Shown here one piece after another: positions 1 through 10,806 of a DNA stretch of 64,000 bases. Under the pieces are notes generated by a model. It saw only the letters and a list, made by a program, of their open reading frames with translations. It made no database searches and had not been told where the DNA came from. Where the stretch lies: positions 543,210 to 607,209 of the forward strand of contig VWZL01002016.1 of the NCBI GenBank assembly GCA_013396915.1. Reading direction: 5' to 3'. Both the position numbers and the translations under genes were made by a program. The DNA is from Stercorarius parasiticus. Taxonomy: Eukaryota > Chordata > Aves > Charadriiformes > Stercorariidae. Positions within the stretch are counted from its first letter, which is position 1; each line of letters begins with the position of its first letter.

Positions 1-180
1 CCCGGGTTCCCCTCCCCCACCTGGCAGGGCAGCAGCGCCGTACCCGGCTCTTCCCGGCGGGCGATCCTGCAGAACACGCACTTGCCGTCGTAACTGCTGC
101 TGCTGCCGCCGCCGCCGTTCCCGGCTCCTCTCTCCTCAGCAGTGGCAGCNGGGGGCTGCGGCTGGAGTGACGGAAAGGTC
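1..180 (-). promoter_or_regulatory. GC-rich block around HINT3 exon 1 (CpG-island remnant)
   Basis: The first ~180 bases are very GC-rich with many CpGs, unlike the A/T-rich surroundings, and include the coding first exon and its donor. It looks like the downstream half of a CpG-island promoter whose upstream side is occupied by CR1 sequence. Confidence 0.45.
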
Positions 181-197
181 TGGGGTGGGCGGGCCAT
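21..197 (-). CDS. HINT3: HINT3 exon 1 (partial gene)
   Basis: A 59-codon exon on the minus strand from ATG (195-197) to a donor GTGGGG at 15-20. The C-terminal part reads YDGKCVFCRIARREEPGTAL then LPCQ and matches the start of the HIT domain of HINT3 (human YDSTCVFCRIAGRQDPGTEL). The N-terminal 35 residues are low-complexity (GNGGGG and SSSS). HINT3 is a histidine-triad nucleotide hydrolase acting on aminoacyl- and phosphoramidate-linked nucleotides. Its catalytic HxHxH motif is in later exons outside the window. An in-frame TGA lies two codons before this ATG and no other in-frame ATG exists in the exon, so the start is forced unless the unresolved base at 150 hides an error. HINT3 is directly downstream of NCOA7 on the same strand, as in human. 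Confidence 0.85.
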
Positions 198-500
198 TTC
201 AGATCATTGAGTCTAACCATCACCCTAACACTGCCAAAACCACCACTAAACCATGTCCCTAAACGCCACGCCTACTCGTCTTTTAAACACCTCCAGGGAT
301 GGTGAACTCAGCCTCTTCCCTGGGCAGCCTGTTCCAGTGCTCGACAACCCTTTCAGTGTAGAAATTTTTCCTAATATCCAGCCTAAACCTCCCCTGGCAC
401 AACTTGAGACCATTTCCTCTTGTCTTATCGCCTGTTACTCTGGAGAAGAGACTGACCCCCACCTGGCTACAACCTCCTTTCAGGTAGCTGTAAGAGTGTG
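186..500 (-). mobile_element. CR1 LINE 3' fragment upstream of HINT3
   Basis: Minus-strand CR1 sequence. It contains the ORF2 tail ([20 protein letters not shown], then [10 protein letters not shown]) and the 3' untranslated part ending TTAGACTCAATGATCTGAAATGG, close to the CR1 tail GATGATCTTAAAGGTCC. The usual terminal octamer repeats are missing and the 3' edge is blurred, somewhere between 186 and 198, right at the HINT3 start codon. The 5' truncation is near 500. Confidence 0.8.
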
Positions 501-1852
501 TGGTTGCAGGGAGACTGTGGGCCACGGCAGAGGCCTCCAGGCCACGGCCCAGCTCTGGCTCCTCTGCTCCAAAGGAACTCCGACATAAAACCCAATTATT
601 TTATTTGACACAGGTCGAGCAGGGCTGTATGTATTCTCAGATTCACCCCTCAGATGGGCAGGTTCCTCCAGGCAGGTAAAACACTGAATTCCCTTGACAT
701 TTCGAAGCAAAGCTCTAGCCACACACTGAATTACACCCCTGAAGCATCAATAAAAATACATGAAGTCTTCTCACCTGAAGTTTTCACTAAAAAAAGGTAC
801 AGCTGGGAATAAAATGAACGCATTCTGAGTTTATTTGAATAAACTGCTTCTAAAGCTAATAAAAGGTATTTCTAAGTGGTGCCTAACCTTCAATTTCTAA
901 AAATGCTTTCTTAATAATTTGTATTTTAAATTGCTGGCGCTGTTCATGAAGACCAGAGTTGCAGAAAGCTGCAGAATCCCTGACCACAGAATTTCCGTGT
1001 TTTTGTTCTTTGTGCAGCCCAAATGGCACAAAGTATTTGTCCCACAGACGACAGGCCGTAGTGTTTACAGAGGTAACGAGCTGCAAAATTCAGAATTAGG
1101 TTTTCCAAAAATGCATTTCTTTGAGACCAAGCAAGGCGTGCTTGCACAAACAGGACATGTTTGGCTAGTCTACCTGAAGATTTAGCAGCAATCTCTGACC
1201 CGCAGAGCCTGATGCAATCCCTTTGCAATGAGCTAACCTGCTCCTTTGCTCCGCTACAAACAGGCAAGTGAAACCTTGGAAGTTTTGCACACGAGGATTA
1301 TTCTGAAAGTACCTGGGTTTTACTTTGCTCTAAAGCCAGTTTTGCACAAAACATCCGGCGCAAAAACTGCACTGAAACCAGCACCAAACTGAACATCTGC
1401 ACTTACCTGGGGACCTAAAGCCTTATTGTGAATCATCACTTCAACGCTGTCCGGAATCAAAAATCTTTATCCGAGTACCGCAAAAGTACATATGCTTCAT
1501 GTTGCAAGAACAAGCTTTTGTTCTCCCTCTGAGAGAAAAATTACTAGTGACTGTAATTTTCCTATTACTTGACATTAGTTAAGAAAATTCTTACCGCTGT
1601 TTCACTCAAAGCAAGGTTCGCAGATAGCATATTTGTTCCTTTTTGTGCATACACGGACTTTTGACTTCTAGGAACAGGTTGGTCAAAAAAGAAGAGTGAA
1701 TACCTGTCATTCACTACAGCTGAGAGAAGCAAGGAAAACTACTGGGTCACCTGTTTTAACTGTTTACTGGTATTTAGCCCTTTGTCACAGTCTGTCTTTG
1801 AGAAAACATAGAACACAGCTCTCTTAGGAGATGCAATACCACACAAAAAAAA
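500..1852. other. Intergenic sequence between HINT3 and a CR1 copy
   Basis: No recognisable gene. The first 100 bases are moderately GC-rich. The remainder is ordinary A/T-rich sequence with short chance open frames only. Confidence 0.6.
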
Positions 1853-2440
1853 AGAGTACACCCTCAGCAAGTTTGCCGATGACACAAAGCTGGGGAGGGT
1901 GGCCGACACACTGGAAGGCTGTGCTGCCATACAGAGAGACCTAGACAGGCTGGAGAGTTGGGCGGAGAGAAACCTTATGAAATTCAACAAAGGCAAGTGT
2001 AGGGTGCTGCACCTGGGGAGGAATAACCCCACGCCCCAGTACAGGTTGGGGGCTGACCTGCTGGAGAGCAGCTCGGTGGAAAGAGACCTGGGAGTCCTGG
2101 TGGACAACAGGATGACCATGAGCCAGCAATGTGCCCTTGTGGCCAAGAAGGCCAATGGCATCCTGGGATGCCTCAAGAAGAGTGTGGCCAGCAGGTCAAG
2201 GGAGGTCATCCTCCCCCNATTCCAATTCCATCTAAACGTGAGGAGGAACTTCTTTACTTTGAGGGTGGCAGAGCACTGGAACAGGCTGCCCAGAGAGGTC
2301 GTGGAGTCTCCTTCGCTGGAGACATCCAAAACCCACCTGGACATGTTCCTGTGCAACCTGCTCTAAGGTGACCCTGCTCTGGCAGGGGGGTTAGACTAGA
2401 TGATCTCCAGAGGTCCCTTCCAACCCCTACCATTCTGTGA
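1853..2440 (+). mobile_element. 5'-truncated CR1 LINE with internal deletion
   Basis: Plus-strand CR1. It begins at the reverse-transcriptase catalytic region ([11 protein letters not shown]), runs through [19 protein letters not shown] and [11 protein letters not shown], and ends with the CR1 tail TAGATGATCTCCAGAGGTCC and CCATTCTGTGA. At an unresolved base (2218) about 200 bp of ORF2 are missing compared with the copy near 60200. ORF2 is not functional. Confidence 0.93.
2218..2218. other. Unresolved base at a CR1 deletion point
   Basis: A single N sits exactly where the CR1 jumps from the segment before its last ORF2 block to the block after it. This suggests an assembly join rather than a biological deletion. 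Confidence 0.7.
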
Positions 2441-2619
2441 ACCCAACCAAAAGCTCCCATCTCCTTAGCCATGTTTCTAAAATACGATAGTGCTGGAATT
2501 CTTTTTTGAAGGGGAGGCGTAGGTGTTTGTCAGCATAACCTGGAACTTAAGCTGCATCTTTTCGTCTTTAAAATGTACTAAAATCCGTGAATAAAAGAGA
2601 AAAGAGCTGTAAAAAGTTT
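2441..2619. other. Spacer between the CR1 and the NCOA7 poly(A) region
   Basis: Short A/T-rich stretch. It contains the T-rich downstream element (minus strand) expected after the distal NCOA7 poly(A) signal. Confidence 0.5.
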
Positions 2620-2636
2620 CTGAATGCATAAATTCC

Positions 2637-2642
2637 TTTATT
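2637..2642 (-). terminator. Distal poly(A) signal of NCOA7
   Basis: The minus strand reads CAATAAAGG. It is followed within about 20 bases by a CA and then by a T-rich downstream element (CTCTTTTCTCTTTTATT), the full layout of a vertebrate cleavage/polyadenylation site. It would give a 3' UTR of about 2.2 kb. Confidence 0.6.
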
Positions 2643-3599
2643 GAAAATATTGTGATAGCACTGCATTACATATATTCAATATTCATAGTTTCAAGGGTCA
2701 CAGAATTTTGGTTGAACAACACTGTTTTGAATATAGACCACAGCGTTCAGATATGCTCTGACAAGGATAGTATAATGGAGTAAGTTGTAGGTAGCAATAG
2801 TGAAATGTATGTAAAATGTTGAACTTGGTTGGTTTGGTGTTTTTTGTTTTTTTTTTTTAAACTATTAAGTGGTCCGCCACCATTTAAAAGAGCAAACACT
2901 AGTAGATATTCCTGGTATTTCCAAAGCATTATTCTGTTAGCAACTTCTGAAATATTTTACAGCATTACCAATAAGAACTTTACTTATGGCTGTAGTAGAC
3001 CACGTAGAAGGGAAGTGTGAAAAGCTCACGTGCAGCGTGTTACAGGCTTACTTTTATAGCATTGGTTTTTAGACTGTGAAATTTCTGTGCAGGATTACAA
3101 TTTAGTAATGCTTTTGAAAAAACAAAAACCAAAAACACTTGGCTGCCTTTTTTTTTTTTTAAAATCGATTCAAAAAGGGAAGAACAGTAACTAAATTGAG
3201 TTGTATTACTCGGTTAATAATATCCCAATATTAAACTGTACTGTTTAATGCATGGAAGCACACTACCGTTTCTAAAATCTGCCTTTCTCAGGACCATGAC
3301 ACATTTGAATCTAAGGGCAGAACAGGGTCCTAATGTTATTTGGGTCTGAATTGTGTAAACAAAACCACAGCTTCATGCGAAAGCAGAATTCCTTAGCAAA
3401 CAGTGGAGGGTGCCAGTCCTCTGTCACACTCTCCCTATTTACTGAAATTTTCGTTTTGTAACATAGTCTTTTCTGTTCAGTGTTGAGGGTGGAGGGCAAA
3501 ACGTATCTGAATATTTAATGAAAAACAAAGAAGAATATTTAGTTGCCTGTCAAATCCTAAGCCAGCCTGTTGCTTCAAGTCTTTTTCAGGAAGGAAATC

Positions 3600-3626
3600 A
3601 TATATATATATATATGTGTGTGTCTC

Positions 3627-3657
<31 letters not shown>

Positions 3658-3664
3658 GTATATA
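3600..3664. repeat. (TA)n/(TG)n compound microsatellite
   Basis: About 65 bases of alternating TA, then TG with one CT interruption, then TA again. It lies inside the inferred NCOA7 3' UTR and is likely length-polymorphic. Confidence 0.95.
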
Positions 3665-4444
3665 ATTACTAAGCAAACAAGTATTACACTGACATGACCT
3701 GGCCTGTTAGGGAAATAGCATTCTTCTCTAAATCTCAATTATATTTTCTCCTTAACAAAGCAGTTATTTTTCAATTTGTAGAGAAGTGCTCGTAAAAGCA
3801 CAGTGGGTGGCTTATTTTGAATCATTTGGTGATGATACAGAAAAAACAATCCTCTCTTAGAAATGTCCTTCGTAAACAGTCAAATAATACTAGGGCAGAT
3901 GCTCAGAGCATGCTGTCCCAATTTTGTTGACTGCAACAGAGCTGATACAGTCTACACCAGGTGGCAGTTTGCCCAATCTCTCCATACACCGCCAAAATAA
4001 TAATCTGTTAACAGGAATGTGGCAGCAGAGTTAATAAGAAGCACTATCCACCTTGTCCCTCATCTCAGAAAAAAAGCAAAACAAAACAGAATTATGCACT
4101 CAAACGTTTCTGCCAGAAAACAAACCCTCTAATTAGGGTAAAATGAAAACCAAATCTCATTTACAAAATAAAAATATAAAAATTAACTTCAGAAATCAAA
4201 TCAATTGATTCAGAATAAATGCCAATGCATAAGAAACCTACCTGAATAGTAATTATTTATCAAATTGAGATTTGAAACATTAAAAGAAAAAACTCACAGC
4301 TAATACATTTACAAAAAAAAATCTGCTATACAATAATAATAAATAAAAAGATTTTAAAAACATGTTCCCTTAAGTGCTGTGTACACCTATTTGTGATTCA
4401 TTTCCATGGCAAACAGTATGCTGTAGATTTTGGTAAAGTAACCT

Positions 4445-4450
4445 TTTATT
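4445..4450 (-). terminator. Proximal candidate poly(A) signal of NCOA7
   Basis: AATAAA on the minus strand, about 390 bases past the stop codon. If used it would give a short 3' UTR. The downstream element is less clear than at the distal site. Confidence 0.35.
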
Positions 4451-4835
4451 TTTGGTTAGCATTTGTACATTGAACATAAATACACATGGAATGTACTAGA
4501 CAGTTATAGTTTTCCCACAGGATCTTTTTCACAGTTACAGAAAAAGTTTTCAATTTACACACCATGAATGTTTCCATAAGCATTGTATCTTCGATGGAAG
4601 AGTGTTGGGAGGAGGAAGTAAAAAACACTTCAGCCCGATCTCTTACTGTTCTGTGTCTTACTGCCTCTCAAAACCAGCTCTGTTTTTTTCTTGGGTTGGT
4701 TGGTTGGGGTTTTTTTTGCGTAGTCATGCTCCGGTACAAACTTGAGGAGAAAGCGTGTAACATTGTGAGGCAGCCTGCACCTTCTAGTTAGCTTTTAAGT
4801 GCCTAATGGATCCAGTCCTTAAGGCAGTCAGTATT

Positions 4836-4971
4836 TCATTCAAATGTCCATACTTCTACATCTTGTATTATGAAATCTTCTTTCTTAGATAAGATGTCAT
4901 TATTGAAGGTGCTGCAGGAGTTGCTTCGCCCATGATACAAATCTGCATCTAACCATAAGCCAAACCGGCCA
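4836..4971 (-). CDS. NCOA7: NCOA7 last coding exon, TLDc C-terminus and stop
   Basis: A 136-bp coding part with acceptor CTTTTCAG. It completes the split Gly and encodes GRFGLWLDADLYHGRSNSCS, TFNNDILSKKEDFIIQD and VEVWTFE, then TGA at 4836-4838. The ending VWxF(D/E) is the usual TLDc C-terminus. Confidence 0.98.
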
Positions 4972-7900
4972 CTGAAAAGGAAATACATAACAAATTTCAG
5001 GTTATATATAATAGTAAAAATACCAGAAGCTGCAGAAACAACCAGAGGAGCGATACGGAGGAATCTAGGTAATTCTGAGGACCTCATAGACTGAATAGTG
5101 ACAAGCTCAATCCTGGCAAAGCGCTTGCCAAGAAGCTCACAGAGCAGTTCCCTTGCTTTTGTTCACACTAGCAAGCAGGGCAGAGCGCAGGACTGAGCAC
5201 GCACCTGCAGACCCCCATGCCATTCAGCTGTTTGCACCGGCGGCTGTGGCTGACACCGGGGTGCGGATGTCAGGGTCCCTTCCCTGGCTGTTCAGGTGTG
5301 GACATGGCCCCTTGTGGTGTAGGAGGAAGAGGAGCAGTGTTTATACACTCCCAATGCAAACCATGCCCAGACATCCTGTGGTGCAGCCTTGTGTCAGCTT
5401 TAGTTAGTTGTATCGCCTTAGCCCTTGATTTCATACCCGCTGACCTCTGAAATTTAGGACTTGATTAAGTACTGTCTGTATCCTTGCTCTGTGTAGCATC
5501 AGAATAATGACAATTTAATAAGGACCACATGAGAAACCTTAGAAGCTGATGGCAGAACTGCCACTAGAGATTATCTTCCAGTGGCAAACCTATTCAGCAG
5601 TGAGACGTGTATCTACCCAAAACATCTGGGTTTTTTCCGATCTCAAAAAAAAAATACACTTACTTGCCCAACATCATTCACTCTCTCTAAGCAATGGAAA
5701 TTGCTCTGGGTCTATAACAGAAATCAGACTGCTGTGGTATCTGCCCTGAACAGTTTACTAGAAGTTCAGCCATTTTACTGATTAGTTTTTCTCACAACTA
5801 CTGTCGTCCCTGTTCTTATTAAAAAAAAAAAAAGTTAGCTACATGATTTGAAAACCAGTCACTCACCCTCCACCTCCGAGCTCCAGAGAGCTGGTGTCTC
5901 CATTAATGAAGTAGGTGTTCTCTCCACTCCATTTGAATACCTGGGGGGGAACCAAAAATATTTGGACTGTGAGGATTCTTGTACTCTAAAACTACTGGAG
6001 ACTGACTCTTAGCAGGTAGTTTTTGGTGTGGCTGTATTTTATTTTATTTTTTTCTTGAAGGGGGAGGAGGAAGAGGAAATAGGTAGAAAGTAAAGGAACA
6101 ATACATATTTAAAACTACGAACAAGGCACCTCAATCCTTTTAAAAATTCTGCTTGCATCTCTAAATCAACCGGCATTCTGTTAAAAAGGAACAATGAGTT
6201 CAATATTGAAAAATGTGTAAGCCATGAACATTAATGGGTATTCTTACTCCTCCCTGCTTCCCCCTTCAAACCACTTAAAACTCTCTCCTCACTCTTACAG
6301 ACTGTCCTCTCGGCACTTCAGGTAATTACAGCCACTTCTGCTAAAAACATTGCATCAAAGCAATAAGTGATTAACTACATTCATCAACAGGCAGCACATC
6401 TTCCAAATGCAAATATGCTGTCTTCATAAAAATCTGATAAATGTTTCAGAAGTGGAATCCCTTATTTGAGAAAGTGAACACCCGTTTACCTTGAAATTTG
6501 GACTGAACGTGTAGAGGAATGTTTCACCAGTGCCATAGTAATGGTCACTAAACCTGAAGGGATGTGTAGCATACGCTCCAAATATCTGTCAGAATAAAAA
6601 GATTAAAAGACTTTTGAGGACAGCACAAAATTCAAGAAAAAAATCCCCCAAACATTTCAAAATACTTTCCAAAGAACAACTGAACTGGTGTTTCATGTTA
6701 GAAGAACCAAATAGTAAAGGACATCAGATGAGCAAGGACTCCTGCAAATCTTTTGTATCCTGCAAGTTAAAAGCCAGATGACAACAATGGCAACAGGAAT
6801 GCCGACTCCAGGAGCTACTGAAGTACTAGACCTCTACAAAAGCATTATTTGTGACAGCTTGTTAACCGAGAAACTTAAGGAAGATACTTCCATGGACACT
6901 ATTAAAAGGAGCACTCATTGCAATTAGGAAGCTTGGGAGGGGTATTTCTATTAGTGCTGATGTACTTCCCTGCCTGTAAGTTTATTTTAAGCAGTAGAAA
7001 ATATGAAAGAAAACATATCTTATTTTGGTATGATGTCACTTCACAGTATGACTAGCACTTCATAGTCATCACTTTTTATAATGTTGCTCTTTCAGTCTAA
7101 CCCCCACAGAACAAGCACTCCTTACCTGGTTGTCCATATCCTTGATAACAAGGAGAACCGGACTGTCGAGAGATGCTGATTTACGGTACAGAGTCTTCAG
7201 GCTAGTCCCATGCTCCAGTGTGCTGTATGCAAGCCGCCATGGATATCCCTGCACCCGTGCAGGCAAGCACCGGGCAAGCTGGGCAATGAACAGAGGGAAA
7301 TGGTTACACATTCAACAAGTTGGGTCACAGGCAGTGCCCCAGATTATTCCCTTGCGGCAGGGGCTTCTGAGCCAGAAAGTGGCTGTCAAAGGAGCAGCTG
7401 ATGCCAGCAGCTTAACATTTCCGCTACATGCATGTGGCCTTGTACTGAGCCCAACTGTCTACGTTCACATCACCTGTGAAAGATATTTCAAAACTGGCAC
7501 CTCCTCTCCAAGCACTGAAAGAGTTGCCAGCCCTCAATATCACAAATCAAACTCCAGAGTTGCAAAACACAAAAATAAGCTTTCCAGGTGAGCCAGTGCT
7601 GCAGCAAAGAGGACCTTGCACAAGGACACTCCAACGTACTAAGTACTTTCCAAACTCTTAAAAAGCATTGGTATTGCCTCCAGAAGGCAGAATGTCCCAC
7701 ACCTGGCAAAAACAGCACCACAGCTAACAAGAAAACTTGAGGTTTTTCTAGCTGTACCTGCTCTATATGCATGTTTTCCAGGAGAGCGCTGTGATGCTTT
7801 AAGACAGGCAAAGTATCATCATCATCTTCTTCATAGTAACTGCAAACACTCTTTCGTCGTTTTGCTTCTTCTACAGTAATGATCTGAGGCAAGAGAACAA

Positions 7901-10806
7901 GTGTCCAACCTGAAGCATAGTTCTTACACTGACAATCCTCTGTTGAAGCAAATTAATTTAAAACAACATACTCCTCATCTGTCACACTGCGCAGAGCAAA
8001 ACCACTGTATGGAATGGTTCTATCAAGCACAGGCAGCCCTAACCAAATGGGGAAAATCTTAACTGGTGAGATGCCTTTTGAAACATTGAGGTAACCAGGT
8101 GATATAATGTGGTCGGTCTCAGACATACTTTGTCCCAAGGCAGAAGGCACACTACATGCATCTGAACTAGATGTCCTGTGGGAGTCTAAATGAGGAGGAC
8201 ACAGAAGTTTCTTTGTTTTCTCTCATGCAGCTAGTTGAGTACATTAACTATTTTCTCAGGTGCTAATGCATAAGAATATGAAGAAGTTTAAAATTTCACT
8301 TCTTCTTTTAATAAAACAGCAGCTTTTCCCTGGTTTTCTTTACTGACAGACATGGTTTTGTGTATACAAACTGAAACAGAATGAATAAAGCAAAGATGTA
8401 AAAATGTAAATCAACTTGACAGATATGTCAAAGTTCTGTCTTGTAGGAAATGTACCAAGTAAGGTTTTGAGCACACAGTTTATGTAAGTTCTTGAAAATA
8501 CTAATTCTAAGAGTCAAGGTCTTTATAAAATACATTCTTAGTTGAAAATGATCAAACAGCTCTTTGGAAACTTCTCTATATTCCTTTGCTTAAGGCTTTA
8601 TAAAGAGAGCACATTGTAATATTTTAAAAGGTGAGTCCATATAAGTATTACTAACATCAGGTTTGCATTTAAATACTTATAAAACGAAGCACAGACTTCT
8701 CTCCAGCAACTACAGATAAGCCACGCTACCTTTTCCCATAAAGCTGGAAACAAATGAGAATTCACGTCCATACACTTAATGCTCGTCTATAAAAGGACTC
8801 AGCAGCCTACAAGGTGCTGAGAGAGACAGGGGACAAACTCTGAACCCCACGTGGCACAGGCAGCAAACAGGAGCCCAAATGTGGCACAGGGCAGGAGCTT
8901 CCAGGCTGGCAGCACCCGCGGTGCCCGGAGCTCACCACAGCGGGGGACACTGCCTCACTCCTTGGTGGTAGTGGTCTGGGTGTCCTGACTCCCACTGAGC
9001 TGCTGCTGGGGTGCTCGGCCTCACGGCTGGCAGAGAGCATCATCTGGCACAGCTGGAAAGCTGCTAATCCTTCAGTAATGGCTCAGGGTACTTAGCAAGC
9101 AACAGGAGCCTTGGCTCTGCCCAGCAGCAGGAGGTGAGATGAAGCACACTGCACCCAGCAGCAGGGCTTTAGCTGGGGCTGGGTGCCACAATAGCAAACA
9201 GAAAGCAGCAGCAAGAGCTCAGACTGATGAGAAACAAAAGGGGAAGCAAGGAGGCCAAGCTACAAAACAACCAGGAAATCTTAAACCACCTTCCTTCCAT
9301 GAGCATGCCACCACAGAGGTCTTAGGAGTAGGAACCTTAAAGATGTGGCTGCAGAGCACGCTGCACCGCTGCCACACATCTCCCCACAAATATGGCTTCC
9401 AAACAACTTTCACCTTACACATGGATAAAGTTTTGCATAACTTCTCTGCGCCTTCAGGATCACTGCTTGAACTTGCAGAAGCTGTCAACAGTCGAGACAA
9501 TTGCCAAGAAGTGCCTGGAGGTCCTACACGCACCTGCCCTACAGGCGAGAAAGCAAATACTCTGGACTGACTCCAGGTGCGGATTTAACCACACCACAGA
9601 GAACAGAAGCAGCTTTTCATGAAGACCAGGACTGGTGAGGAGTTCACTGTGGGTAGGACAAAGCCCTAACAATGTCAGTCACACCTAGCATCTCCCCTGG
9701 GAAGCGAACAATGACATCCGCTGCACGCACTCACCTGCAGCTGCCTGGAGCTGAGCCCAGGGCAGCCACCCCAAGCAGGGCACCCAGGCACTGGTGCCCC
9801 AACACACACAGCGGGGTGAGGAAAAGACTGGAAGGACCACCACAAGGCAACAATCCAGCCTGCAGAATGAACCTCGTCACGTACCCCTGCGCACCCAGAC
9901 AGCAAAGGTGTTTCTGCCGATGACAGTGGAAGAGACATACAGCTGCACTCTGCCCCTCCAGCCCAGGCTTAGTGGGATCTAGTCCTGGGTCTTCTGAGAC
10001 TGGAGGAAATCCTGTGCTGGAAAAGTTTTCCTATGGCCAATTTCAGGGAAAGTTTGCACTGCAAAATTAAGATCAATTTAAAAAAACCCAACAAACTGTT
10101 AAAGGAGAATTGTCTTTCTGCTTTTATCCTTGTTCTTTTTCCACCTCCTGAACCCAGGTCATTATTTTATTTTACCTTTTTTTTTTTTTAAAAATTAACA
10201 CCTTTTTAGTTTTCTATTAAAAGTATCCAATTCCTCTTTCAAAGGCTGTTTTCTAGGACTAGTCTCCTCCCAGGAGCGGGAGGAAAGTTATCACGGTAAA
10301 TCAACCAGCATCAGGTATTTGTAGCAAAATGCAACATAGACAAAAAACTCATAAACAACCACAGAAAAGCTATTAAACACAGCTGTAAATTGCAAATCGA
10401 CTGCAAAGACAGACAAGCCCCCCTCTTCACTGCATAGATATCTATTCAGTCTATAACTGAAGCGCACATTTGAGTGAAGTTCTGAGTCAATAATTGCAAA
10501 AAAAGGTATTTACAGACCACACAAAAGCAGAAACAGATGAAAAGAATCAACCACTAGAGAAAACGGATCTACAAAATCTTTTAAAGATTTTTTTACTGAG
10601 AAAGCAAGCCACCTGAGGTGGAAATACCCTGTTAAAATTTATCTGAGTTCGGAGCACATTTTTTACTAGGACAGAAGTGCTGTATCAGATCCATGCTGTT
10701 CCAACAGGGACACAGTTCAACATACCTCCACGTAAGGTTCCTCCTGGTCAGATCTGGCATAGTAAAGAATTTGAATATTCACAGGCATTTGTTTCCCTTT
10801 CATCAT
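4836..10806 (-). CDS. NCOA7: NCOA7 short (TLDc-only, interferon-type) isoform
   Basis: Exons 10726-10806, 7758-7883, 7126-7278, 6490-6585, 5867-5940 and 4836-4971 join in phase to a 221-residue protein. The alternative first exon ends in phase 0 with donor GTATGT, and the shared exon at 7883 begins in phase 0. The unique N-terminus (second Met, then KGKQMPVNIQILYYARSD) resembles the start of the human short isoform, which I recall as MRGQRLPLDIQIFYCARPD and 219 aa in total. In humans this isoform is induced by type I interferon, binds the V-ATPase and limits endosomal entry of enveloped viruses. That function is transferred from family knowledge. The exon, its phase and the promoter motifs upstream are visible here. 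Alternative: a chance ORF, made unlikely by the alignment and exact phase match. Confidence 0.9.

Larger units (their letters stand above)
2620..4835 (-). other. NCOA7: NCOA7 3' untranslated region
   Basis: This stretch runs from the stop codon to a canonical distal poly(A) signal and has no coding content. It is A/T-rich, with a mixed TA/TG microsatellite near 3600-3664 and poly-A/T tracts. The 3' boundary is inferred from the AATAAA at 2637-2642 and a likely CA cleavage site near 2620, followed by T-rich sequence on the minus strand. Confidence 0.6.

Noticed and set aside
1899..2366. A 155-codon plus-strand frame with RT-like sequence as a gene
   Set aside because: It is the CR1 ORF2 tail, truncated at the 5' side and joined across an unresolved base.
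3600..3664. Tandem repeat as a CRISPR-like or satellite array
   Set aside because: It is a simple dinucleotide microsatellite with no unique spacers.
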